Positions 7,658 to 14,015 are shown, counted from the stretch's first letter. The stretch: DNA of 14,341 nt from JANRKT01 sp033763355 (GCA_033763355.1 JANRKT010000151.1:1-14341); one strand, 5' to 3'. Made by a program: numbers and translations. Notes: generated by a model from the sequence alone, not told the origin.

Positions 7658-8380
7658 ATGGGACGCATTTTCGAAGTTCGCAAAGCCAGCATGTTTGCAC
7701 GCTGGGACAGGATGGCAAAACAGTTTACACGCATTGGCAAAGAAATAGCCATTGCAGTAAAAGCAGGCGGCCCTGACCCGGCAACCAATGCTGCTTTACG
7801 CCGCTGTTTCCAGAATGCCAAAAGTGTAAACATGCCCAAAGACCGTGTGGAAGCTGCTATTAAAAGGGCAATGGGCAAAGAGATGGACAATTTTGAGGAG
7901 ATTTTATATGAAGGTTATGGGCCACATGGTGTAGCGATACTGGTAGAAACAGCAACAGATAACCATGTAAGAACAGTGGCCAATGTTAAATCGCATTTCA
8001 ACAAAGGCAATGGCACACTTGGCAACAGCGGAAGTGTGTCATTCCAGTTTAAAAAGATGGGTGTGTTTAAATTAAAACCGGAAGGGCTGAATGCCGAAGA
8101 ACTGGAATTTGAGCTGATTGATTTTGGTTTGGAAGAATTGGGTGAAGGAACAGGGGAAAACAATGAAGCCGTTCTTGTTGTTCGTTGCAGCTTCAGTGAT
8201 TTTGGCAGGATGCAGAAGGCCCTTGAAGACAAAGGCATTGCCCCCATCAGCGCCGAAGTTGAATGGATACCAGCCACTACTGTTCCTGTAAACGATACCC
8301 AGGCCGAAGATGTGAGCAAGCTGATTGAGCGGCTGGAACAGGATGATGACGTGCAGAAGGTGTTTCATAATATGGGCTGA
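7658..8380 (+). CDS. yebC: YebC/PmpR family protein
   Basis: 240 residues, a full-length YebC. The N-terminus MGRIFEVRKASMFARWDRMA is the Bacteroidota variant of the family opening. It is followed by TRIGKEIAIAVKAGG, NAKSVNMPKDRVEAAIKRA, and YEGYGPHGVAILVETATDN, which are diagnostic blocks of domains 1 and 2. The protein was long annotated as a transcriptional regulator, and more recent work ties family members to translation, including relief of ribosome stalling at difficult sequences. It should be cytoplasmic. A 161-bp gap precedes the gene and holds only a weak 3-bp-stem, T-rich sequence near 7501-7516 and no clear promoter. An AT-rich 47-bp gap separates it from the antitoxin gene. Confidence 0.95.
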   Translation: MGRIFEVRKASMFARWDRMAKQFTRIGKEIAIAVKAGGPDPATNAALRRCFQNAKSVNMPKDRVEAAIKRAMGKEMDNFEEILYEGYGPHGVAILVETATDNHVRTVANVKSHFNKGNGTLGNSGSVSFQFKKMGVFKLKPEGLNAEELEFELIDFGLEELGEGTGENNEAVLVVRCSFSDFGRMQKALEDKGIAPISAEVEWIPATTVPVNDTQAEDVSKLIERLEQDDDVQKVFHNMG

Positions 8381-8393
8381 TTTGCCGGTTAAG

Positions 8394-8413
8394 CATAATT
8401 TCATAATTTTATG
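8394..8413. promoter_or_regulatory. Repeat-rich site upstream of the antitoxin gene (possible operator)
   Basis: CATAATTT occurs twice back to back (8394-8401 and 8402-8409). The second copy is part of CATAA-TT-TTATG, a perfect palindrome at 8402-8413. It sits 15 bp before the antitoxin ATG, where VapBC-type complexes commonly autoregulate. Function inferred only from position and symmetry. Confidence 0.3.
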
Positions 8414-8427
8414 GAAATCGTTCAGCA

Positions 8428-8628
8428 ATGGTACTCGTAATTAAAAAAGGGATGACTAAAGAAGAGATAGATGAGCTGTTAAAAAAGATTCCACCGTCAT
8501 CTGTTTCATTTGTTTCAGACAAACCGCCTATAGATGCAACTAAATATTTCGATAAAATCAGATTTGATCTGAAGAATATTGTTGAAACGCAAAGACGGAT
8601 GAGGGATGATAGAAATTATAGTTATTGA
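8428..8628 (+). CDS. VapB-like antitoxin of a type II toxin-antitoxin pair
   Basis: A 66-residue protein opening VLVIKKGMTKEEIDELLKKI, a pattern common in small Bacteroidota antitoxins paired with PIN toxins. The rest is hydrophilic and rich in charged residues, ending in an amphipathic C-terminus (KIRFDLKNIVETQRRMRDDR) that would wrap the toxin. Its stop overlaps the toxin start by 23 bp, the usual coupled arrangement. Since the toxin is disrupted (see 8606-8971), this antitoxin may be an orphan with no local target. It could still neutralise a related toxin elsewhere or bind its own promoter. The family is assigned from pattern and context, not from a signature motif. Confidence 0.72.
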   Translation: MVLVIKKGMTKEEIDELLKKIPPSSVSFVSDKPPIDATKYFDKIRFDLKNIVETQRRMRDDRNYSY

Positions 8629-8971
8629 TACCAACATCGTCATCCGCCTCCTGTCTGGAGATAAGTCCTGCCTTGACATAACTCACAGAAGAGTCCTGGT
8701 AATTTCTTTCATAACAGAAATAGAACTGTTATCCTGGCCCGGTAACTCTACTTAGGAAGAAGCAATCTTAAAATCTTTTGTTCACGATTGCATTGGAGTG
8801 GGCGTCTCCGGCGAAATAATAGAAACAACAGCAGGGATAAGAAAGAAATATAAACTGAAAGTTCCTGATGCGATTATTGCTGCCACAGCAATCACAAAGC
8901 AATTGCCCTTATTTTCTTCTGATGATATTTTTAAGAGGGTGGCAGAACTGAATTTTATCCATGTGCAATAG
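8606..8971 (+). pseudogene. PIN-domain VapC-like toxin, interrupted by an in-frame TAG
   Basis: Read from the ATG at 8606, the frame encodes MIEIIVIDTNIVIRLLSGD, a classic PIN N-terminus with Asp8, then TEIELL with Glu38, and stops at TAG 8753-8755 (codon 50). The same frame continues without another stop to 8969-8971, encoding LKVPDAIIAATAI (Asp88) and FSSDDIF (Asp106/107). These supply the remaining acidic residues of the Mg2+-dependent RNase site. The whole would be 121 codons, a normal PIN length. The 49-residue peptide lacks half the active site and should be inactive. One base change explains the stop, so the loss is recent or a sequencing error. The intact antitoxin overlaps it upstream. 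Confidence 0.85.
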
Positions 8972-9040
8972 CTAAGCCCAAAGGATGAAATTATTTCCCG
9001 GCATTTAATAGCAAGAGTTTATTTAATTTTACATTTCATG

Positions 9041-9070
9041 AACCGGCTGCATTGAAAGCCGGTTTTATTT
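9041..9070 (+). terminator. Terminator-like hairpin just before the DCC oxidoreductase gene
   Basis: AACCGGCT and AGCCGGTT form a perfect 8-bp stem around an 8-base loop, followed by TTATTTTAT. It fits a Rho-independent terminator for the toxin-antitoxin transcript. The stem ends only 10 bp before the ATG at 9075, so it may also lie in the leader of the next gene. Confidence 0.7.
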
Positions 9071-9074
9071 TATA

Positions 9075-9488
9075 ATGGCCCGGCCGGATCAAAATAAGAA
9101 AATAGTTTTGTTTGACGGGGTATGCAACCTCTGCAGTGGCAGTGTGCAGTTTATTTTAAAGCGGGATAAAAAAAACCAGTTCCTTTTCGGCTCCCTGCAG
9201 GGAAAATTTGGCCAGGAAATTTTAAAAAAATACAGCCTTCCCGCTGATAACTTCAATTCCTTTATGCTGCTGGAGGGTGAACAGCTTTATACCCGTTCAT
9301 CAGGCGCCCTTCGTATGCTGAAATATTTGGGCGGGGCATGGGGATTATTGTATGCGTTTATCATTATCCCCCCGTTTATACGTGATGCTGTTTACCATTT
9401 TATTGCTAAGAACCGCTACCGATGGTTTGGCAAAAAAGAGGAATGCTGGCTGCCGGGAGCGGAATGGAAGGATAGATTTTTGGAGTAA
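9075..9488 (+). CDS. DCC family thiol-disulfide oxidoreductase (DUF393)
   Basis: 137 residues, typical for the family. The defining DxxCxxC motif appears as FDGVCNLCSGSVQFILKRD (Asp14, Cys17, Cys20). FGSLQGKFGQEIL, the SSGALRMLKYLGG segment, a hydrophobic stretch near LLYAFIIIPPFIRDAVYHFI and the closing YRWFGKKEECWLP also match DUF393 (PF04134). The protein is predicted to act in thiol-disulfide exchange, but physiological substrates are unknown. No signal peptide is seen. A TACATTTC sequence at 9030-9037 is a weak -7 candidate. If used, the hairpin at 9041 would form the 5' end of the message. It is the last plus-strand gene before the minus-strand RHS island. Confidence 0.92.
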   Translation: MARPDQNKKIVLFDGVCNLCSGSVQFILKRDKKNQFLFGSLQGKFGQEILKKYSLPADNFNSFMLLEGEQLYTRSSGALRMLKYLGGAWGLLYAFIIIPPFIRDAVYHFIAKNRYRWFGKKEECWLPGAEWKDRFLE

Positions 9489-9568
9489 TGCGCATCGTTT
9501 AACCCGCAGCCCATACACAAAACCCTTAGTGCTGTCATCGTGTGAAAGTTGTTTTTATTGTGTTAACT

Positions 9569-9656
9569 CAGGGGAAGGGAATAATTACTCTTTACAAAAC
9601 CGCAGAGTGCCTGGCCGACGCTGCACGGCTTTGCAGGACACTCTGCGGCGGTAGAA
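9569..9656. repeat. 88-bp palindromic repeat, copy A
   Basis: 86 of 88 bases match copy B at 12394-12481; weaker similarity continues a few bases left with one indel. The right half holds a 49-bp hairpin (9600-9648): the CCGCAGAGTG/CACTCTGCGG stem, then CCTG/CAGG and GCCG/CGGC inside. On the minus strand the hairpin is followed by GGTTTTG, so it could terminate transcripts from the island weakly. The minus-strand frame through the repeat is open and continues from the RHS scrap at 9657-9802 until a stop at its far end. Confidence 0.9.
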
Positions 9657-9802
9657 AGATACCCGCTTTTTGAAATTGTCACATCATTCCTCACATGCAC
9701 TTTAAATTCCTGATCAGTACCTACCTGCTCAAAACCGCTGCTGGCGCTTACATATTTAAACTGTTCATCAAAAACTATCCAATCCTTTTTACTTCTTGAC
9801 AC
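9657..9802 (-). pseudogene. RHS core fragment, truncated at both ends
   Basis: The minus frame reads DWIVFDEQFKYVSASSGFEQ, then ends ISKSGYL exactly where repeat copy A begins. It corresponds to residues 271-312 of the neighbouring RHS protein (LFDEQLKY to VSKNGYI), but the continuation YIYVSNE is missing and replaced by repeat sequence. The 5' side stops near a REP-like half arm at 9805-9823. It is probably a leftover of a displaced RHS-CT cassette or a second RHS gene. The 350 bp between the DCC gene and the immunity gene contain only this fragment, the repeat and the half arm. Confidence 0.75.
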
Positions 9803-9804
9803 AC

Positions 9805-9823
9805 CTTGCGCCAGAAAGGGGGG
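9805..9823 (-). repeat. REP-like half arm
   Basis: On the minus strand GCCCCCC, three bases, then CTGGCGCAAG. The complete REP-like hairpin at 13304-13349 is flanked on the plus strand by GCCCCC, two bases, and the same CTGGCGCAAG. The partner arm is absent here, so this could be a cut REP. A chance 10-bp match is possible. Confidence 0.35.
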
Positions 9824-9838
9824 CTTTGCTAAAATGAA

Positions 9839-10267
9839 CTATTCAAGACTTAATCTTATTTGTCGGCTTTCTAACTCTTTATTAAAAGTGGTAGAATCAA
9901 GAGGCCCTATCACATGAGACATTATTTCCTTCTCCATACCACTATCCTTTTTAAATTCAATCGTAAATCCTTTATCAATAATCCAATATTTAAACTCTCC
10001 TTTATCTTCTGACTTTGCTATTATCCATTTGCTATTTCGTTTATAAGAAACAACATTTGTTGGAATAACAATATGGCCCACATAACAACATTTGGGAGAA
10101 GTACAATAAAGGATTGACTTGTTTTTTTCATCCGCTTCTACTAATGCAAACTTGTTCCCTAATGCCGTCTCGCCAAATGATTTGCAAGTATTGCATGACA
10201 AAAAAGCAACCATCACCATAGCGGTGAACAAAGCTAACAAAACATATTTAATGTTCATTTTAATCAT
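9839..10267 (-). CDS. Lipoprotein-like candidate immunity protein for the adjacent RHS toxin
   Basis: 142 residues from the ATG at 10265-10267; a second in-frame ATG at 10258 gives MNIKYVLLALFTAMVMVAF, a hydrophobic signal ending in LSC, plausible as a lipobox. The mature part is Cys-rich early (CNTCK, CTSPKCCYVGH) and otherwise polar, with KWIIAKSEDKGEFKYWIIDKG. I do not recognise the family. It starts 2 bp after the RHS stop codon, the standard position of an immunity gene in polymorphic-toxin loci, and looks AT-rich like the toxin tail. An envelope-anchored immunity protein would imply a toxin acting in the periplasm, or neutralisation there. Function inferred from position. Confidence 0.6.
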   Translation of the reverse strand: MIKMNIKYVLLALFTAMVMVAFLSCNTCKSFGETALGNKFALVEADEKNKSILYCTSPKCCYVGHIVIPTNVVSYKRNSKWIIAKSEDKGEFKYWIIDKGFTIEFKKDSGMEKEIMSHVIGPLDSTTFNKELESRQIRLSLE

Positions 10268-10269
10268 AG

Positions 10270-12255
10270 CTATTTTCTTAAAGTACCTTTTCCATAATAA
10301 AAGGTTTTAAATCCATGTGTATCATTTATTCCTGTTCTTGCACGTTCTAACCTTATAGCCGCATCTCTTTTCTTGCCACCGCCTCTATTCCAGTCGTAAT
10401 CTGTGGCTTTATCATTTACTACTGTAACAGTTTTATTTTCTCTGTCTGTCAGAATAAGGTTTACAACACCCAAAGCATAAACAGTTCCCCTTAAAGTTTC
10501 GTTTGTGGCAGATTCTGCAACATTTTCATTATTAAATAAATTAATTCCTGTTGACACATTTTCGGAAGCGAATGATTCAGTAGTAATATTTCCAAAGTCA
10601 AGCTTGGAAGCATCAATGTATAATTTATTTTCTGCACTCGGTTGCTCTAAAGCACCTGGATGAGATTTTGCCCATTCAACACCTTCTGTAATTGTTACAA
10701 ATCCATCATAATCAGGTCTATTCTTAAGATTAGCATAATGGTTTCCGTATTTCTCTGCCGCCTCCTTACTAACAAATCCATAATTGGGGTCATTTTTATT
10801 ACTTTCCCTGTATGTACTATGCTTTTCTGCATCTTCTTTTGACATCCCCTGAACAAAGTTCTCTTTTTTCATTACAACTGCTTGCCCCTGTAAACCATTT
10901 TCATCGGTACCCAAGAAATTACCTTCAGTATCATAAATTGGAGAAGCCGCCATTCCATCGGGGTCAATAAACCTTATAGGATTATCAACTGCATAATTAT
11001 AAGGACTCCATCTTCTATACTGGTCAGCAAGTGGGTCAATCACATGCCACCTCCCAATCTGTGCATCATACATTCTTGCACCATAATCATACCATTCAAG
11101 ACCGCTTCCATCGCTAAATTCTTTTTCTTGTTTTTCCTTCCCGTTGTATTCATACTTATTATCTTTCGCATAATTCAACGATGATGCAGAAAGGTTCTGC
11201 ATCGTTAACCCGAACGGATAATATTCCGCAGTCTCAAGAATATTCCCATGTACATGCGTAACATTTAAATTGTCAAAGAACACCTGGAGATTGCTCTCAT
11301 TGCTGACGTAAATATAAATATAACCGTTCTTACTTACGTTAACAGGGTTGTTAATATAATAAGTATGGGGTTTATACAAGGCCCCGCTTCCGCTGGCAAC
11401 CCAGTCCCTTCCGCCGCCAAGGTATTTTAATTGTTCATCAAACAGCAAATAGTTTACCCCCGCTTTGGCAGTGTTGGCCCCGGGATTATTGCCGATAAAT
11501 CCTGTTAAGCCGCTGTTGTTGCCGGGTATGGTATTTAAATCATTTGCTGTAACCGCTTTACTTGTGGGTAAACCCGGGCTTCCTATCAATGATGCCAGCA
11601 GGTCAAGCACTGCAATATTCAACGGGCTTCCGGGATTCCCGCCGGGCAGGTTATAAAAAGATTCAACAGAGATCTTTACCTGGTCACCGGCCATTACTTT
11701 TAATATAATGCCGAGGCCTGTTTTCTCTGATGTTACATTACCGTTGGTACGGTACAACTTTTGTCCAAAGCTGCTGTAACCGCCTGCATTGGGTATATTG
11801 GTTTTAAGTTCCCTTCGGCCATCGGTTATGGCATAAAAGTCATCCTCCGTTTGCCAGGTGGCATCTTCAACTGTGGCGGCTATGTAACAAACACTTTCCT
11901 GCTGTTCTGTTAACACCATTCTTGTATTACCCAAATGGTCTTTGATGAAGTAATCGTAAAAGAAGCGGTTGGGTTGTGCAGGGCAGGTAGATGTAGTGGC
12001 TTTTTCAAACCTTATCCTTCCTTCTTCATGGGCAATAAACTGCATGTCATCATTTTCATATACCGCACCGCCGAGGTATAAAGTGGTCTTGTCCGGCTTG
12101 CCGGTTTCCTGTACCAGTTTCTTCAATTTATTGCCAGAAGCATCATAGGTATAGGTAATGGTTCCTTTTACTGCGCCTCCGGTTGTTCTTACGGTAATGG
12201 TTTGCGGCAGGTTTAAATGGTTGTAAACAATACCGTCATTGCTGGCATTGCCCAA
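10270..12255 (-). CDS. RHS repeat-associated core protein with variable C-terminal toxin-like tail, 5'-truncated
   Basis: 661 residues from a TTG at 12255, the only plausible start. RHS-like sequence continues in frame to 12393 (KLGDFRTSTLHPNSG, then VDYTYDVNGNLKRDYNKD), where repeat copy B interrupts it, so the true 5' part of a much larger gene is missing. Visible parts are YD-type repeats (YTYDASGNKLKKL, 35-47), YFIKDHLGNTRMVL (102-115), YYPFGLTMQN (345-354) and the RHS core GARMYDAQIGRWHVIDPLAD to FIDPDGM (392-435). Residues 436-661 are the variable toxin region. Its end carries DYDWN (619-623), GGG, RLERARTG and NDTHGFKTFYYGKGTL (644-659), which looks like a conserved catalytic-type block whose activity I cannot name. 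RHS proteins encase and deliver such tails to competitors. Without its N-terminus this copy is probably a silent cassette or pseudogene. Confidence 0.85.
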   Translation of the reverse strand: MGNASNDGIVYNHLNLPQTITVRTTGGAVKGTITYTYDASGNKLKKLVQETGKPDKTTLYLGGAVYENDDMQFIAHEEGRIRFEKATTSTCPAQPNRFFYDYFIKDHLGNTRMVLTEQQESVCYIAATVEDATWQTEDDFYAITDGRRELKTNIPNAGGYSSFGQKLYRTNGNVTSEKTGLGIILKVMAGDQVKISVESFYNLPGGNPGSPLNIAVLDLLASLIGSPGLPTSKAVTANDLNTIPGNNSGLTGFIGNNPGANTAKAGVNYLLFDEQLKYLGGGRDWVASGSGALYKPHTYYINNPVNVSKNGYIYIYVSNESNLQVFFDNLNVTHVHGNILETAEYYPFGLTMQNLSASSLNYAKDNKYEYNGKEKQEKEFSDGSGLEWYDYGARMYDAQIGRWHVIDPLADQYRRWSPYNYAVDNPIRFIDPDGMAASPIYDTEGNFLGTDENGLQGQAVVMKKENFVQGMSKEDAEKHSTYRESNKNDPNYGFVSKEAAEKYGNHYANLKNRPDYDGFVTITEGVEWAKSHPGALEQPSAENKLYIDASKLDFGNITTESFASENVSTGINLFNNENVAESATNETLRGTVYALGVVNLILTDRENKTVTVVNDKATDYDWNRGGGKKRDAAIRLERARTGINDTHGFKTFYYGKGTLRK

Positions 12256-12393
12256 ATCTTTATTGTAATCCCTCTTGAGGTTTCCGTTTACGTCATAAGT
12301 GTAATCAACCGTTGTACTTGTTTTGCTGCCGCTGTTGGGGTGTAATGTCGAAGTCCTGAAATCCCCTAATTTGGTTTGTGCATTATTTAACCA

Positions 12394-12481
12394 CAGGGGA
12401 AGGGAATGACTACTCTTTACAAAACCGCAGAGTGCCTGGCCGACGCTGCACGGCTTTGCAGGACACTCTGCGGCGGTAGAA
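12394..12481. repeat. 88-bp palindromic repeat, copy B
   Basis: Matches copy A at 9569-9656 in all but 2 of 88 positions and in the same orientation, 2825 bp away. The hairpin spans 12425-12473. It begins 8 bp after the stop of the secreted protein gene and ends exactly where RHS similarity begins. The minus-strand frame encoding STAAECPAKPCSVGQALC is the same one that is open in copy A, and it runs without a stop into the RHS frame. Confidence 0.9.
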
Positions 12482-12489
12482 GTTTGATA

Positions 12490-13134
12490 TCAAAATAGAA
12501 TATCCACCCTCCCTTGAATGTTTTTTGGGGTACCAGTACAAATTTCAAATGATTTCATTTCGTATACATTATCCTTTTTTTCCTTTACTTTTAAAAAATC
12601 CAAGTTGCCATCTTTATCTAAATCAGTAATGTTCTTAATATTCCCAAAATAACTTGTGGCTGGATAATATTTAATTTCTTTACTGCTGGTTATATCAAAT
12701 ATTTGATATAAAGAATAATTAATAGCCTTCCCGGCTGCACCAGACGACTTAGCTATGATGATTAAATACTTTTTCCTTTTGTAAAAAAGATTATATGTTT
12801 CCATCATACTTGTGGATAAATATCTTGGATTAAAGTCCTTTTCAATCAAAGGGTTTATGGATTTGGCAACAGTAAACTTAAACTTGCCAATTTTAATTAC
12901 GTCTGCGGCATCTCCACCATATTGAAAAATCTTTACACTAAGATTTTTATTAGCAACCAATTCATATTCACTTACATCATCATTTGCATTCAGCAGCTTA
13001 AATTCATTATTGATTTTATTGACTTTAATTTCCTTTCGTCCCGGAGAACCTATTTCTTCCACCTTTAAATGAACTTTTTGTTCGCTACTTAAGAGAGACA
13101 AAAAGAGTATAGAAAAGAAAAAGTATTGCTTCAT
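12490..13134 (-). CDS. Secreted protein, candidate immunity protein of a decayed RHS toxin
   Basis: 214 residues from the ATG at 13132-13134, which gives a clean signal peptide (MKQYFFFSILFLSLLSS). An in-frame ATG at 13143 is also possible. The mature protein is polar and Lys/Asn-rich. A DLDKDGNLDFLKV motif near its C-terminal end has the DxDxDG pattern of a calcium-binding loop, as in FG-GAP-like secreted proteins. I do not recognise the family. It starts within 3 bp of the TAG that ends the toxin-like remnant at 13137-13298, and repeat copy B follows its stop by 8 bp. The position after an RHS-type C-terminus and the low-GC look fit an immunity gene, but this is inferred. Confidence 0.6.
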   Translation of the reverse strand: MKQYFFFSILFLSLLSSEQKVHLKVEEIGSPGRKEIKVNKINNEFKLLNANDDVSEYELVANKNLSVKIFQYGGDAADVIKIGKFKFTVAKSINPLIEKDFNPRYLSTSMMETYNLFYKRKKYLIIIAKSSGAAGKAINYSLYQIFDITSSKEIKYYPATSYFGNIKNITDLDKDGNLDFLKVKEKKDNVYEMKSFEICTGTPKNIQGRVDILF

Positions 13135-13136
13135 AA

Positions 13137-13298
13137 CTACCATGTATTTTTAAGTTGTGATTGGGGGATTCTTGGATAAGAATAAGGATAAGCGGCCTGT
13201 AAACTGGCAGCAGTTCGTTTCATAAAAATAGTTCCTCCAGCAGTTCCAGTTGATTCATAAAGATAATTAAAGGTTGTGCCTAGTACCGTAGTTGCCCC
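13137..13298 (-). pseudogene. C-terminal remnant of a possible RHS toxin, cut by a REP-like element
   Basis: An open frame of 53 codons ends at TAG 13137-13139, reading GATTVLGTTFNYLYESTGTA and then AASLQAAYPYSYPRIPQSQL. A TAG at 13299-13301, at the foot of the REP-like hairpin, blocks the frame upstream. The tail looks like genuine protein rather than chance (aromatic/proline pattern, in-frame up to the next gene). It lies directly before a secreted protein, as toxin ends do in RHS loci. A short 28-residue product could start at the ATG at 13221-13223. The toxin family is not recognised. Confidence 0.5.
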
Positions 13299-13303
13299 CT
13301 ACT

Positions 13304-13349
13304 GGCGCAAGTATGCTGCCTTGCTTTTGCAGCTAAGCGTACTTGTGCC
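13304..13349. repeat. REP-like hairpin at the 3' end of the RAYT gene
   Basis: GGCGCAAGTA (13304-13313) and TACTTGTGCC (13340-13349) pair with one G-T wobble. An inner GCTGC/GCAGC stem (13315-13319/13329-13333) leaves a short loop. It begins 2 bp after the RAYT stop codon. On the minus strand GGAG stands at the 5' foot and GTAG just past the 3' foot, like the GTAG/GGAG tetranucleotides of REP elements recognised by RAYTs. A role as RAYT substrate is inferred. Confidence 0.6.
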
Positions 13350-13351
13350 TC

Positions 13352-13912
13352 CTATTTCAAAACCGGGTCAATCAAAATCACATCAATTAGTCCTTCCCGT
13401 CCGTAATAATCTCTTGCACTGCTGTATATCCAGTCTTCCGGTTTTTCTACAAATCCGGCCTCCACAGGATTGTAATGGGTATAATCCAATTTCTGATGAG
13501 CCATCTGCGCCGTTATAAGCTCAATGGGGTTGTTATTTTGCTGCCACAACTGAAATCCCCTGTTATTGCTGTTCTGCTTTCCTGTCTCATTCATCATTTG
13601 TAACACCCACTCCTTTCTGCTCTCACCCGGATGTTTTTTTATAACAGTATGAAGCTCCTCCGAAGTATGTCTTTTGAAATCCCTCATACTATTCTGCATG
13701 GGGTTGCCCCTGCTGCCGATTACCATGTGCATATGGCTCGTCATTAAACACCAGCCATATAAATCAAGATCTTTATGCGCTATACAATACTTCAGGCTTT
13801 TAACAATTACATCCCTGTACTCGTTCCTGATAAATAAATCAATCCAACTGATGACAGCAAAACTGACAAAATATAATCTTTCGTTATCCAGGAATTTGTA
13901 TTTGCGGCTCAT
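13352..13912 (-). CDS. REP-associated tyrosine transposase (RAYT), Y1 transposase superfamily
   Basis: 186 residues from MSRKYKFLDNERLYFVSFAV (ATG at 13910-13912). An ATG 27 bp further upstream is in frame but adds an atypical hydrophobic leader. The HUH motif is in LMTSHMHMVIGSRG. The catalytic-tyrosine helix region reads LDYTHYNPVEAGFV, and EDWIYSSARDYY closes the domain. RAYTs are single-copy relatives of IS200/IS605 transposases that nick and move REP hairpins rather than themselves. This gene has a REP-like hairpin directly downstream and a weaker palindrome upstream (13993-14015). It borders an island of RHS fragments separated by palindromic repeats, so it may have driven the rearrangements. 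All motifs appear intact. Confidence 0.88.
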   Translation of the reverse strand: MSRKYKFLDNERLYFVSFAVISWIDLFIRNEYRDVIVKSLKYCIAHKDLDLYGWCLMTSHMHMVIGSRGNPMQNSMRDFKRHTSEELHTVIKKHPGESRKEWVLQMMNETGKQNSNNRGFQLWQQNNNPIELITAQMAHQKLDYTHYNPVEAGFVEKPEDWIYSSARDYYGREGLIDVILIDPVLK

Positions 13913-13992
13913 GTAAACAAGATACAAAAGAATTGGCATTGCTATCAGCGCACAACCTGTCCCGCCTTATGAGGGAAATACGCCATGCTCAT

Positions 13993-14015
13993 GTGCAATG
14001 CGGCATACATTGTGC
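13993..14015. repeat. Imperfect palindrome upstream of the RAYT gene
   Basis: GTGCAATG (13993-14000) can pair with CATTGTGC (14008-14015) over a 7-base loop, using two G-T pairs. The minus-strand sequence GGCACAATGTATGC resembles the minus-strand arm of the REP-like hairpin (GGCACAAGTACGC). The rest of the 215 bp between RAYT and the E1 gene shows no gene and no convincing terminator. Confidence 0.3.

Noticed and set aside
7915..8428. Two long minus-strand open frames opposite yebC
   Set aside because: They are antisense shadows of a strongly conserved YebC reading frame and show no family-like sequence.
8753..8755. Recoding of the TAG in the PIN gene as a sense codon
   Set aside because: TAG is used as a normal stop elsewhere in the window, and no recoding signal is visible; a simple nonsense mutation is the better reading.
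9352..9654. Plus-strand open frame of 100 codons over the end of the DCC gene and repeat A
   Set aside because: It is out of frame with the DCC gene, and its sequence comes from the palindromic repeat and shows no protein-like pattern.
9600..12473. The two hairpin repeats as a CRISPR array or as ends of one composite transposon
   Set aside because: They are only two copies 2.8 kb apart with no spacers, and the DNA between them encodes RHS and a lipoprotein-like gene, not a transposase.
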